DNA from: BCD1 sp965230565
Lineage (GTDB): Bacteria; Bacteroidota; Bacteroidia; Chitinophagales; Saprospiraceae
NCBI GenBank assembly: GCA_965230565.1
Contig: CBDDLH010000012.1
Coordinates: forward strand, 744,001 to 808,000
Direction: 5' to 3'
DNA: 64,000 nt
In this document: positions 34,631 through 43,863 of the stretch, in pieces
Layout of the letters: the number at the start of each line of letters is the position of its first letter
Position numbering within the stretch: the first letter of the stretch is position 1
The notes under the pieces: generated by a model
Seen by the model: only the letters and a program-made list of their open reading frames with translations
Database searches by the model: none
Told to the model about the DNA's origin: nothing
Made by a program: the position numbers and the translations under genes

Positions 34631-37600
34631 ATGATAAAGCAACTCACGACATTTCTGTTATTCTTTTCGGCAACGCTGACGCTATCTGCTCAGGTGCCGC
34701 AAAATATTCAGATCAATGGACAGCTGGGGCATCCTGATGATACCAGAGGCCTGTGTAATGAAGCAGGTAGTTTTACCCTTGGAGCCCTGACCGGCCAGAG
34801 TAATGATGTCGATCCGGATACGGTATTCCTGTGTTTCAATGATATCCTGCCAATTATCCATAACGGAGACCAGGACCTTGCCGGAGATCCGGATGGGTCT
34901 ACCCCTGCCGGTATCGGGTACGCACTCTACGATTGTATCCCTACGATTTCCGGTCCGGATCTTCCAACCATCATTTCCGATGCTTGTGTTAATAATACCA
35001 GCCCTATTCTTGTCGGGGGTGTTCCAATTCCACAAACCAATGGCATTTGGGTATCTACCGGGGATATCAACGGAAATATCGATCTGGTGAACGATGGCTC
35101 TGTTCAGGAGGCTTTTAACAATGGAAGCATTGTACCAACGTTTTTCTGGATAGCTCCAATTACCATCGACAATTTTGCTAACCTGCAATATGAAGATACC
35201 CCATCAGGACCATGTGTGGATGTGAGTACTGACGAAGCACTTTTCGTAGTTTACCTTACGGAAATTACAGCAAGTAATATTACCACCAACGCCAGTCCGA
35301 CCGGATGTCTTGGTTCTTTTCTGGTAGAAGGTGGATTGCCGGAACTGGACCCACTTGAATCTTATGATATTGACATCAGCCTTCAGGGAAATCCTGAGAT
35401 CAAAGGAACCTTTACAAGTGTTCCTAATCACGGAGATGTAATCGAATTTAATGTACCTCAGGCAGGTATTTATGATATCACTATTGAAGATGGAAAGAGT
35501 TGTGGAACGACATTCACAATGGATATGAGTGCCTGTGAGGCGGTTGTATTCAATATGCCGTTTGAAAATGTTCCTCCGGGAGCCAATGTATGTTTGCCTT
35601 TATCTGTTGAGAATTTTGTCAATGTAGCCAGTGTACAGTTTACAATCACATGGGACCCTGCAGTAATGACCTTTGACACCATTCCACCTGCAGGCGTAAA
35701 TCCTGCATTCCCGAACCTTTCACAGGATTTCAACTTCTTCAACCCTGAACCGGGTGTGTTGACTTTTTCCTGGAACAGTTTCACCAGTGGTATTACCCTG
35801 GCAGACGGAGAAGTTTATTTCGAAATATGTTTTGATGTGATCGGAAGCCTCGGAGATATGAGTCCGGTTTCCATCGTAGGTGATCCTGTGCCGATTGAAG
35901 TGGGTGATCCGAGTTTGCCGGAGCCATTCCAATATGGGGTGGTGATCAATAACGGACAAGTGATCGTTTCCAATGAAGTCATTTTCATTTTACTCGAACA
36001 GGACAGTGTGACTTGTGCAGGCGATATGGATGGAGCATTTACAATCACCCTCGGTGGAGGTAATGCCCCTTATAATTATTCCTGGAATACAGTGCCTCCA
36101 AGTGGACCGGACAATGGACCATTTGTAGTTGCTAATGCTGGAGGATCAGATACCCAATCCGGCCTTGCTCCAGGATTGTATCAAGTGACGGTTACAGATT
36201 CGAGTATGCCACCTGAAGTAAGAATTGATACGGTAGAGGTATTTGGAAACCCCTCCCTGGGATTGAGTTTCGATGCTACAAGTCCACTTTGTTTTGGAGA
36301 TAGTACCGGATTGATTGTGGCAGAAGTTTTGCTGGACGGAGCTGTTTTGAGTAATCCGGGACCTGAGTATAATTTTGTCTGGAATGTGCCTGGCGAAACA
36401 AACGACACGTTGGCCAATATCCCATTCGCATTTTATGCAGCCACCGTTACGGATGCTAACGGATGTACCGCCATGGCGAGTACCACGCTTACGCAGCCAA
36501 CACAGCTAAATGTATTACAGAACAGCACCTTCATTACCGATGCAAGTTGTACCGGAGTGATGGATGGAGAAATAACACTGGCAGCGCAGGGAGGAACCAC
36601 GGCTGGCGGGTCTTATACCTTTACCTGGGAAGATGGTACCAGCGTTACTGCGACGAATTCAGTTCTGACCGGCCTGCAACCCGGAAGTTATGGCGTTACC
36701 ATTTCTGATGATAATAGTTGTGAATTTGAAACCAGTTTTAATGTTGGAGCTGCCAAAACGCTTTCAGTTGTAGGAGCCATTTCTGATATCTCCTGTAATG
36801 GAGTTTGTGATGGTGAAATCCTCGTAACCGGATCCACCAGTGGAGCTCCTGCAGATGAACCATATGCTTTTGCCTGGAGTAGTTTTGCGACTCCACCGGC
36901 AAATACAGCAACCACCAGTGAATTAACTGACCTTTGTCCCGGCGACTATATTGTTACCATGACGGATGCTTCGCCTGCAGCCTGTATGGTGATTGACACT
37001 TTTACGGTAACCGAACCTCAACCTTTGGTGGCTACGTTGCTTGAACAGGTGAATGAAACATGTATCGTAGGAAACGACGGTAGCGCAACTATAGGTATTA
37101 CCGGGGGGACCTTCCCGTACACTTATGCCTGGTCGCATGACGGAACCGTTACGGATTCCATTGCAACAGGTTTGTCGGAAGGGTCTTATACTTTTGATGT
37201 AACGGATGCCAATAACTGTATGGAATCCCTGCAGGTAGATATTCTGGCACCTACGCCACCAAACATCATTCAGCTCGATGATGATTTTGTTTCCTGTGCG
37301 GGTGATACAGACGGTGAGTTGACGGTTGTGGCCATTCCCGGAGGAGCAGCGATTGCCTCTTATTCCTGGACGGGTGGCTTACTTGGAGAAACCATCAGTA
37401 ATCTTGCTCCCGGAGAATATATCGTCACGGTAACAGGAGAAGATTTTTGTACGGCTATAGATACAGCTTTTGTAAATGCACCACCGCCATTAGTACTCGA
37501 CAGTATTGTTACACAATTGCCGCAATGTCCGGGAGATGGAGATGGGCAGATTGCTGTATTTGCCAGTGGTGGAACGGAGCCTTACTCATATACCTGGTCA

Positions 37601-39274
37601 ACAAATCCGGGTGTGCCAACGATTATTAATCCATTGCCGGGACTGTTTGCCGGAAACTATGAGGTAACCGTAACTGATGCCAATGATTGTCCTTCACTTG
37701 TTGTGAATGTCAACCTGCCGGATCCGCCATCCATTGAAGTGGCGATTACAGATATTGGCAGTGTGAGTTGCCCGGATGACCTGACCTGTGATGGTCTGGC
37801 AACGGCAACGGCAGAATACAGTGACGGGACAACGGGAACTTTCTCATTTACCTGGTCTTCCGGGGAGCAGGATTTGATGTCGGCAGTTTCTAACGCCACT
37901 ATGTTGTGTCGCGGTGCTCAATCAGTAGATGTCAGTGATGGGGTGTGTGGAGTTACGGCAACGCTTGATGTACCTACACCTGATGATATTCAGGTGGCAG
38001 TGACTCAGAACCAACCTAGTTGCTTTGGGTTTTCTGATGGTTCTGTAGTATTGGATCCTTCGGGAGGAACAGGAAACTTTACCTATCAGTGGGTTGGTTT
38101 TACTGAGACTTCTGAAACGCTTTCTGATATCCCTGCCGGAACTTATACGGCTATCTTAACGGATGCCAACAACTGTACACATCAGCAGATCGTTCAGTTG
38201 TCGCAACCATTTGAGTTGATGCTGGAAGTTGATCCTACTCAGAGTACACAATTTGTTTCCTGTAATGGTGATGCAGATGGTGTAATTGCTGTTGTTTATA
38301 ATAGTTCGGACCCGATCAATCCGATTGGTCCGAATCCTTATACATGGTCTGGTAATGTGGCTCCTTCTTCGTCTCCGATTGCTGCAAATCTTGAAGCCGG
38401 AACCTATACGGTGACCATTACGGATATCGAAGGCTGTATGGATGAGGTTTCCTTTACGATCAGTGAACCGGAACCGATATTCTTTGCGGTAGAGACGCCA
38501 TTGGAACCACTTTGTTATGGTGATCAAACCCAGATCTTTATCGATACTGCCTACGGTGGTGCCGGAACAGACTATTTGGATTTCCAGTTTATTATTGATA
38601 ACAACGGATTGAGTTTCCCTGTGAATCAGGGTGCACCGGTATTCGCCGGGCCACATACGGTAACCATTGTAGATCCAGCGGGATGTACCAATGAAACCGA
38701 GGTCAATATTGGCCAGCCAGCAGAATTGGAAGTTGCCTTGGCTCCGGATATCGTCATTGAGTTGGGAGATACTTTAAATCAGTTGAATCCGATCGTTACT
38801 GGTGGAACCCAGCCATATGCAGAATTTCTCTGGACTCCGGCTGACTTCTTGTCTTCAGATACGGTATTGAGTCCGTTTATCGTGCCGCTGGGTAATCAGG
38901 AATATGACTTCCTGGTTATCGATGCTAATGACTGTATCGCAGAAGCCAGTATTTTTGTAGAGCTTGACGCAAACAGAAACGTATATATTCCGAATATTTT
39001 CTCACCAAACGGCGATGGCCCGAATGATGAATTCAGGATCTTTGCCTGCCGTGGTGTACAATCCATCAATTTTGCCCGCATCTTCAACCGTTGGGGAGGA
39101 TTGGTGTATGAAAGCGACGATATTCCTGTCGTCTGTGAAGGAGGAGCTATCCTCTGGGACGGACGTCATCAGGGAGATCTGGCCCAATCGGCGGTTTATG
39201 TCTACGTGATTGAAGTTACCTTTATTGACGGGGTGACGCTTACTTATCGCGGGGATATTGCTATTATACGGTAA
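34631..39274 (+). CDS. SprB-like repeat adhesin with T9SS type B (CHU_C) sorting domain
   Basis: 1547 residues. After a signal peptide (MIKQLTTFLLFFSATLTLSAQ) comes an uncharacterised region, then a cohesin-like domain near 310-430 (VCLPLSVENFVNVASVQFTITWD). About ten SprB repeats follow (about 465-1400), each with C-G-(C/T)DG---V--GG--PY-Y-W and a later G-Y-VTVTDANGC. The last 97 residues are a type B domain: YIPNIFSPNGDGPNDEFRI, IFNRWGGLVYES and AVYVYVIEV. SprB-family proteins are moved along the cell surface in gliding, so this is a likely motility adhesin secreted by T9SS. Confidence 0.92.
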   Translation: MIKQLTTFLLFFSATLTLSAQVPQNIQINGQLGHPDDTRGLCNEAGSFTLGALTGQSNDVDPDTVFLCFNDILPIIHNGDQDLAGDPDGSTPAGIGYALYDCIPTISGPDLPTIISDACVNNTSPILVGGVPIPQTNGIWVSTGDINGNIDLVNDGSVQEAFNNGSIVPTFFWIAPITIDNFANLQYEDTPSGPCVDVSTDEALFVVYLTEITASNITTNASPTGCLGSFLVEGGLPELDPLESYDIDISLQGNPEIKGTFTSVPNHGDVIEFNVPQAGIYDITIEDGKSCGTTFTMDMSACEAVVFNMPFENVPPGANVCLPLSVENFVNVASVQFTITWDPAVMTFDTIPPAGVNPAFPNLSQDFNFFNPEPGVLTFSWNSFTSGITLADGEVYFEICFDVIGSLGDMSPVSIVGDPVPIEVGDPSLPEPFQYGVVINNGQVIVSNEVIFILLEQDSVTCAGDMDGAFTITLGGGNAPYNYSWNTVPPSGPDNGPFVVANAGGSDTQSGLAPGLYQVTVTDSSMPPEVRIDTVEVFGNPSLGLSFDATSPLCFGDSTGLIVAEVLLDGAVLSNPGPEYNFVWNVPGETNDTLANIPFAFYAATVTDANGCTAMASTTLTQPTQLNVLQNSTFITDASCTGVMDGEITLAAQGGTTAGGSYTFTWEDGTSVTATNSVLTGLQPGSYGVTISDDNSCEFETSFNVGAAKTLSVVGAISDISCNGVCDGEILVTGSTSGAPADEPYAFAWSSFATPPANTATTSELTDLCPGDYIVTMTDASPAACMVIDTFTVTEPQPLVATLLEQVNETCIVGNDGSATIGITGGTFPYTYAWSHDGTVTDSIATGLSEGSYTFDVTDANNCMESLQVDILAPTPPNIIQLDDDFVSCAGDTDGELTVVAIPGGAAIASYSWTGGLLGETISNLAPGEYIVTVTGEDFCTAIDTAFVNAPPPLVLDSIVTQLPQCPGDGDGQIAVFASGGTEPYSYTWSTNPGVPTIINPLPGLFAGNYEVTVTDANDCPSLVVNVNLPDPPSIEVAITDIGSVSCPDDLTCDGLATATAEYSDGTTGTFSFTWSSGEQDLMSAVSNATMLCRGAQSVDVSDGVCGVTATLDVPTPDDIQVAVTQNQPSCFGFSDGSVVLDPSGGTGNFTYQWVGFTETSETLSDIPAGTYTAILTDANNCTHQQIVQLSQPFELMLEVDPTQSTQFVSCNGDADGVIAVVYNSSDPINPIGPNPYTWSGNVAPSSSPIAANLEAGTYTVTITDIEGCMDEVSFTISEPEPIFFAVETPLEPLCYGDQTQIFIDTAYGGAGTDYLDFQFIIDNNGLSFPVNQGAPVFAGPHTVTIVDPAGCTNETEVNIGQPAELEVALAPDIVIELGDTLNQLNPIVTGGTQPYAEFLWTPADFLSSDTVLSPFIVPLGNQEYDFLVIDANDCIAEASIFVELDANRNVYIPNIFSPNGDGPNDEFRIFACRGVQSINFARIFNRWGGLVYESDDIPVVCEGGAILWDGRHQGDLAQSAVYVYVIEVTFIDGVTLTYRGDIAIIR

Positions 39275-39348
39275 GGAAGTTTTTTGCGCACGTCTGAAGA
39301 CCTGCGGGATATGGATTTGAAGTTTGGAAACTTCAAATAGCAGGTTTG

Positions 39349-39382
39349 CAAAGAGGCCAGTGGTTTTCCACTGGCCTCTTTG
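39349..39382 (+). terminator. Hairpin downstream of the adhesin gene
   Basis: A 15-bp perfect stem (CAAAGAGGCCAGTGG and complement) with a TTTT loop, 75 bases past the stop. Its only tail is TGATTT, so it is a weaker terminator candidate than the others. Confidence 0.6.
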
Positions 39383-39464
39383 ATTTAGTTGGTCGCCCCC
39401 TAGCCCCTCAGGGTAAGGAGAGTTATCAGGTTACTTATTCCTCTGACCCCATTCGGGGTCTAAT

Positions 39465-39516
39465 ACCGGTAACGGCCAGGCATGCCGAAAACCAGAGCGT
39501 GCTGTAGGTACGCAAT
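39465..39516 (+). repeat. Dispersed repeat R1, copy 3
   Basis: ACCGGTAACGGCCAGG, then GCGTGCTGTAGGTACGCAAT. It faces copy 4 at 39646-39693 across 130 bases. Confidence 0.65.
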
Positions 39517-39645
39517 CTCTTCGAATGAGGGGGAAAGTATCCTGCATGGGGGTAATCTTGCCTTTCCCGCCCTTTGGGGCGGAAAAGTATTGTGTTAGGA
39601 TGGATGCACAAGTTTCCCTGTTATTTTTTCTGATCTGTTGAGTTG

Positions 39646-39693
39646 TTGCGTACCTCTGGCACGCATCCGGTCTCAGCCCTGGCTGTTACCGGG
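39646..39693 (-). repeat. Dispersed repeat R1, copy 4 (inverted)
   Basis: Read on the minus strand: CCCGGTAACAGCCAGG, then GCGTGCCAGAGGTACGCAA. Same blocks as copy 3 in the opposite direction. Confidence 0.65.
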
Positions 39694-40019
39694 ATTAGGC
39701 CCCTCTGGGGCCAGTGATGAGGTATGAAAGTGTTGGAACTTTTGCGTTTCTGAAAACACATGAAAAAAACTTCGAAATTGGGCGTTCGGTATCCAACGCC
39801 CAATTTCGAATAATGAAGTAGAAATCTATCCAAATTTGAAAATAAAAGTTGTTTAGAACATCACTCTATTTTCATGCGTCGCCCCTTGAGTTAGGGGGTG
39901 AAATAAAACCACCATTTAAAATTACATAACCAGATAAAGAAAATTATTCTCAACCCAGGCTAAGCCCTCTTGCCTTTTGAAAAAGATTTTGTAAATTATG
40001 GATTGAAAACCTCAAGACT

Positions 40020-40835
40020 ATGAAAAGATTCTTTGTTTTGATCCTCAGCTTCTTTTTAATCAGTTGCAACAATTCAAAAAAAATTAAAGGGCATTGGCAT
40101 ATCAATAAATTGGATACAGAAACAGGAGGATTAAAGAAACCCTATTTGGTAATGGATGTAGGGGAAGATACAGTGGCTTTTCTTATGACAAGTTCTGTTT
40201 ATGGCACATTTGAAGGCGTTCATCTTAGGAAAAAAAGGCAGTTGAATTTTCCAGGAGATTGTGCCAGTTTTCATTTTGATTATCGGGTCCGGAATGGTCG
40301 AGTTAATTTGAGCAATCATTTGGGAGAAAAGTACCTGGGAGAAAAATATAAAGAACAGGATTGCAACAAAATAGAACACCTGACAAAAGACCTTAAAGTT
40401 GATATTGAGTTTATGCAAATTGCCGGGGAACGAGAGGAATTAAACCCCAGAGAAATATTTTTTGACTATTATGACTCTGAAAATATTTTTGTTGGCAGAC
40501 CTAAAAAGGAGTACCAAAAGGAATTCGGAGACTCAGTCAAACTTCAGTTATCATTTGAAATGGCTTCAATTAAAGATATCCAAGCCTGGCTGAAAGAACG
40601 GATATCAAGGTATCATCCTCATAAAAGTCCAAAAATAAAAATCATCGCAGATAAAAACGTTGATCAGGACGTTATTGAAGCTATTGCCTGTGAAGTAAGT
40701 AGCCTGGGACTTAGGCATATTTATCTTGGTTTTCTAAAACCTGATTATCTCAATGAAACGGAACTTCTGGAATACGTTTATTTTGATCGAATCAGGTTGA
40801 ACCCGAAATTGTCTTTGGAGCAAATAACTGATTAG
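40020..40835 (+). CDS. Hypothetical lipoprotein
   Basis: 271 residues. The signal sequence ends in a lipobox (FFLISC, Cys at about 16). The mature part is charged and beta-rich (GHWHINKLDTETGG, VAFLMTSSVYGTFEGVHL), with a C-terminal segment that resembles a TonB- or ExbD-like small domain (SPKIKIIADKNVDQDVIEAI), although this is weak. No family can be named. A strong terminator follows directly. Confidence 0.65.
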   Translation: MKRFFVLILSFFLISCNNSKKIKGHWHINKLDTETGGLKKPYLVMDVGEDTVAFLMTSSVYGTFEGVHLRKKRQLNFPGDCASFHFDYRVRNGRVNLSNHLGEKYLGEKYKEQDCNKIEHLTKDLKVDIEFMQIAGEREELNPREIFFDYYDSENIFVGRPKKEYQKEFGDSVKLQLSFEMASIKDIQAWLKERISRYHPHKSPKIKIIADKNVDQDVIEAIACEVSSLGLRHIYLGFLKPDYLNETELLEYVYFDRIRLNPKLSLEQITD

Positions 40836-40874
40836 CAAAAAAGGCAAGCGGAAAATCCTCTGGCCTTTTTTGCT
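40834..40874 (+). terminator. Bidirectional-looking terminator
   Basis: AGCAAAAAAGGC and GGCCTTTTTTGCT flank a 16-base loop. The stem overlaps the stop codon region of the lipoprotein gene. It sits between this gene and the convergent LamG gene. Confidence 0.75.
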
Positions 40875-40913
40875 TCAGGCATGATGCTTCAAACCTGGAG
40901 GTTTAAAACAACG

Positions 40914-42152
40914 TCATCGCAACATAGTCACACTACCCGTCGCTACCTTCTCTTCACCATTACAAATATGATTGATCCGGTATAAAAATACGCCGGGGTT
41001 GACCATTTGTCCGTTGAAAGTACCGTCCCATTCATGGAAGACATCATCGGCGAAAAACACCCTGTTGCCCCAGCGGTCGAAGATTTCAAAAGAGATCAGA
41101 TCCTGGACGGCAAATGGATTGCTGATTCCATAGGTGTCGTTCAGGCCATCGTCGTTGGGTGTAAAGGCTTTTGGCAGGAAAATACTTTCACAATCCAGAA
41201 GCGTTGGGTCAATTGCATTGATACGAATGGAATCACTGGCGGTACAATTCGACAAAATGTCCGTCATTTCGACGGTGTAATCGTAAATTCCCTGAGTAGA
41301 AGGTGTGATACTTGGATCCGGGACAAAAACTGAGGAAATATCCAGAGAATTTGGTGTCCACTGGAAGTTATCCGCACAGGTGTTTGTCAATTCTATATCG
41401 ATAGTAGTTCCAAGGAAGATCAATGTATCAGGATTGACGATCTGGTCAGGAGCAAGATAAAGATCCATCACCTCTTCGTCATCAAGGGCACGGTTGTAAA
41501 TACGCAATTCATCGATAAGCCCATGGAAAGGAACTTCGTTCGCTCCGCGACAAATGGCGCTACCGATGGTAAGATCTCCGTCATTGGTCAGATCGATCCT
41601 GGTTTGTGATCCAAGATCGCTTACCAGTTTGGTGTTGATATACATTTTTACCCTTGTATCATCTCTTACCAATACCAGATGCTGCCAACAAGCCGAGTTA
41701 TTGATGGTATGTACTACCGAAACCGTCTTCTGAGGGATTTCCCGCAATAAGCCATTGGCCGTCCTCGAATCAGGTACATATTTCACATAGAAATCATAAT
41801 CATAACTACAAGCCGTATCTCGTTTGGAAATCAGGTATTGTTGACCGTTTAGTCCGATGGGTTTGAAATAAAAACTCACGGTAAAATCTTCGGTGTCAAA
41901 CTCCGTATTGACGTTTTGTCCGTTGGGTATGTAAACCAAGTCAGCAGCACCATCCAATAACAGGGCATCATTGGAAACACCGCAACGGAATTCCGGGGTT
42001 CCTACGGGTACTGCAGTGTTGGCCGTATTTCCGGTAGCATCCTGATAATTTCCATCAAATTTATAGTGAGCCACCAGGCCCACATTTATCTGGCTGTTCA
42101 GTATCGTTAGGCATCCTGATAAAGCAATGATAAGGAGCGCAAATTTCTTCAT
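40914..42152 (-). CDS. LamG-domain surface protein with T9SS type B sorting domain
   Basis: 412 residues. A signal peptide (about 1-20), then a LamG/concanavalin-like domain (about 25-235): GLVAHYKFDGNYQDATGN, FDTEDFTVSFYFKPIG, GDLTIGSAI and GLIDELRIYNRALDDEEV. A linker with two Cys follows, and then the type B sorting domain in the last 90 residues: FLPKAFTPNDDGLNDTYG, FEIFDRWGNRVFFADD and NPGVFLYRI. It should be exported by T9SS and kept at the surface, possibly binding carbohydrate. A shorter LamG relative lies at 42815-43606. Confidence 0.88.
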   Translation of the reverse strand: MKKFALLIIALSGCLTILNSQINVGLVAHYKFDGNYQDATGNTANTAVPVGTPEFRCGVSNDALLLDGAADLVYIPNGQNVNTEFDTEDFTVSFYFKPIGLNGQQYLISKRDTACSYDYDFYVKYVPDSRTANGLLREIPQKTVSVVHTINNSACWQHLVLVRDDTRVKMYINTKLVSDLGSQTRIDLTNDGDLTIGSAICRGANEVPFHGLIDELRIYNRALDDEEVMDLYLAPDQIVNPDTLIFLGTTIDIELTNTCADNFQWTPNSLDISSVFVPDPSITPSTQGIYDYTVEMTDILSNCTASDSIRINAIDPTLLDCESIFLPKAFTPNDDGLNDTYGISNPFAVQDLISFEIFDRWGNRVFFADDVFHEWDGTFNGQMVNPGVFLYRINHICNGEEKVATGSVTMLR

Positions 42153-42305
42153 TTTTTATTCTTTTTAGACATACTCTAAACGCTGGTTGAGTATTTATAG
42201 TATAGACCTTTTAAAAGTTGTTTTTGTCCAATAATAAAAGTTCCTGCTCATCCGCAGGGTACGAATGCATTCGGAAAAAATTCCAAAAAAGTTATGGGAA
42301 AGATT

Positions 42306-42620
42306 CTAGAATAACCCATCCAGTCCGCCAAGCCCGGGAGGAAGCATATCCTTAAGCATATCCTGGGCAGCAGAAGCCTCCGTTTGTGCAGCTTTTTCCA
42401 GAGCTTCGTTGATGGCCACAATCAGGAGATCCTCAATTTGTTCGACATCTCCAGGGTCAACGATGGAAGGATCAATGGTGATATTGACGATCTTTCTTGT
42501 AGCTGTTGCAGTTACCTTCACAGCACCATCACCTGCTTCCGTATCAATAGTTATACCTTCAAGTTTTTTACGCATAGCCTCCTGCTGCTCCTGCATACCA
42601 CCCATTAAATCTCCAAACAT
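42306..42620 (-). CDS. YbaB/EbfC family nucleoid-associated protein
   Basis: 104 residues from ATG 42620; the frame continues 30 codons upstream but these do not fit the family. EbfC proteins are small DNA-binding dimers. Visible: the N-terminal helix MGGMQEQQEAMRKKLEGI, strands VKVTATATRKIVNITIDPSI, and the acidic helix VEQIEDLLIVAINEALEKA, then a Gly/Leu-rich tail. A 9-copy heptamer tandem repeat lies about 100 bases upstream. Confidence 0.85.
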   Translation of the reverse strand: MFGDLMGGMQEQQEAMRKKLEGITIDTEAGDGAVKVTATATRKIVNITIDPSIVDPGDVEQIEDLLIVAINEALEKAAQTEASAAQDMLKDMLPPGLGGLDGLF

Positions 42621-42723
42621 GATTTTGGTTTTATAATTTTTTAAAATTGTCCGGTTCAATAAGATTGATAAAGGTGGATTGAGATTGATAAAGATTGAAA
42701 TTCTTACCACCTACCGTCAGTCG

Positions 42724-42786
42724 TCCACCGTCCACCGTCCACCGTCCACCGTCCACCGTCCACCGTCCACCGTCCACCGTCCACCG
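42724..42786. repeat. TCCACCG tandem repeat, nine copies
   Basis: Nine perfect head-to-tail copies of the 7-base unit TCCACCG, in the gap between the short LamG gene and ebfC. Perfect short tandem repeats change length readily by slippage. Confidence 0.95.
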
Positions 42787-42814
42787 TAAACCGGGCCCCA
42801 AAGTTAGTTGGTTT

Positions 42815-43606
42815 CTAAAATTTCATAACAATCTGTGGCGGTTTTTTCTCAGGCACGAAAGATACGCAATCCATGTTGGCATTTTCAATAGGATGCAACA
42901 TGTACAACTGTTCAATTTCTTCTATGGTAAGGGCATGGCTGTAAACCCTTAATTCATCAATAATGCCCTGGAACCGTCTTGCTTTACCGGAAATGGCACA
43001 AGGACTATTGGAAAAGGAAAGCAGCGCTTTATTATCCAGATCCACGCCACTGCAAAGAAAACTTTCCATACGCAATTGTCCATTGATAAAAGTCAGAGCC
43101 CGAAAACCTTCCCGGACAAGGGCAAAATGCATCCAACTGGTACTGTCCAGCGGAGGAGAAAGGTCTTTGTAAAACTTGGAGGGTGTCTCATGAACTTTTG
43201 AGGTCACCTCTCCCTTTCTGCGATCTACGAAAAGGTCGAGGTAAAAGTACTGGTCACAAGCTTCGGCTTTGGATAACATACTCTGAGGAAAAACATCGTA
43301 CCGCTCTGATTTGAAATAAAAGCTTACCGTAAAATCCGTAGTGTTGAAATAATTATTGACGGGCCCCTGGAATTCCACATAATTGGTTTTTCCATCCAAC
43401 AGCAAGCCTTCTCCCTCAATTCCACACCAACAACGGGTATTGCCAAATACTTCCCCATGTGATCCATTGCCACTATCATCCCGTGCATCGCATTGGTTGA
43501 AGGAATAATATGCTACCAGTCCTTTATCGCTGTCAAATGAAGTAGACCTTTTACCGGTGAATAACATCGCTGTTATCACGAGTGTCCAAAAATACAAACG
43601 TGCCAT
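42815..43606 (-). CDS. LamG-domain secreted protein without sorting domain
   Basis: 263 residues from ATG 43606 (the frame opens at a TTG two codons earlier). A signal peptide (about 1-20) is followed by a LamG domain that matches the 40914 protein closely in key places: GLVAYYSFNQCD, LLLDGKTNYVEF, FNTTDFTVSFYFKSE and GIIDELRVYSHALTIEEI. It ends with DCVSFVPEKKPPQIVMKF, exactly where the larger relative begins its sorting domain (DCESIFLPKAFTPND). It may therefore have lost its sorting domain, or it may be released by another route. Confidence 0.75.
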   Translation of the reverse strand: MARLYFWTLVITAMLFTGKRSTSFDSDKGLVAYYSFNQCDARDDSGNGSHGEVFGNTRCWCGIEGEGLLLDGKTNYVEFQGPVNNYFNTTDFTVSFYFKSERYDVFPQSMLSKAEACDQYFYLDLFVDRRKGEVTSKVHETPSKFYKDLSPPLDSTSWMHFALVREGFRALTFINGQLRMESFLCSGVDLDNKALLSFSNSPCAISGKARRFQGIIDELRVYSHALTIEEIEQLYMLHPIENANMDCVSFVPEKKPPQIVMKF

Positions 43607-43710
43607 GATCAATCTTTTAGTACCTTAAAGTTAAAGGAAAAATTAATTCGATGTCGGGAGTCCGGAAATCCAGCTGATGAAAAGTCAGGAAAAGGCTTAA
43701 TCTTAGCGGC

Positions 43711-43730
43711 CCCCCGACCTTGGGTACGGG
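43711..43730. repeat. GTACGGG/CCCGAC palindrome R5, copy 3
   Basis: CCCCCGACCTTGGGTACGGG, followed within 20 bases by a CCTTGCGACCATAGCGGTTAAA block that recurs near 62115 and inverted near 25819. Confidence 0.55.
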
Positions 43731-43863
43731 ATGTCTCTTACGTTCCACTTGCGAATCCCTTGCGACCATAGCGGTTAAACTAATCTCCATCCTCACACTC
43801 CAAACTCCACTGCTGACTGTGGACTGAAGACTGGGAGCTGAAGACTGCAGACTAAAGTCTACG

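Larger units (their letters stand above)
39275..40019. other. Repeat-rich gap after the adhesin gene
   Basis: 745 bases without a convincing gene. From left: the GAAGTTTGGAAACTTC palindrome (39319-39334), a 15-bp hairpin (39349-39382), two R1 copies facing each other (39465-39516 and 39646-39693), and an inverted pair CTTCGAAATTGGGCG / CGCCCAATTTCGAA near 39771-39809. Confidence 0.65.

Noticed and set aside
34682..35188. Minus-strand frame inside the SprB-like gene
   Set aside because: A shadow of the strongly supported 1547-residue gene; no independent protein-like features.
39621..39833. 70-codon minus-strand frame
   Set aside because: Runs through repeat R1 and a CTTCGAAATTGGGCG inverted repeat, with no protein-like pattern.
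42724..42786. Tandem TCCACCG repeats as a CRISPR-like array
   Set aside because: Units are contiguous, 7 bases long and lack spacers.
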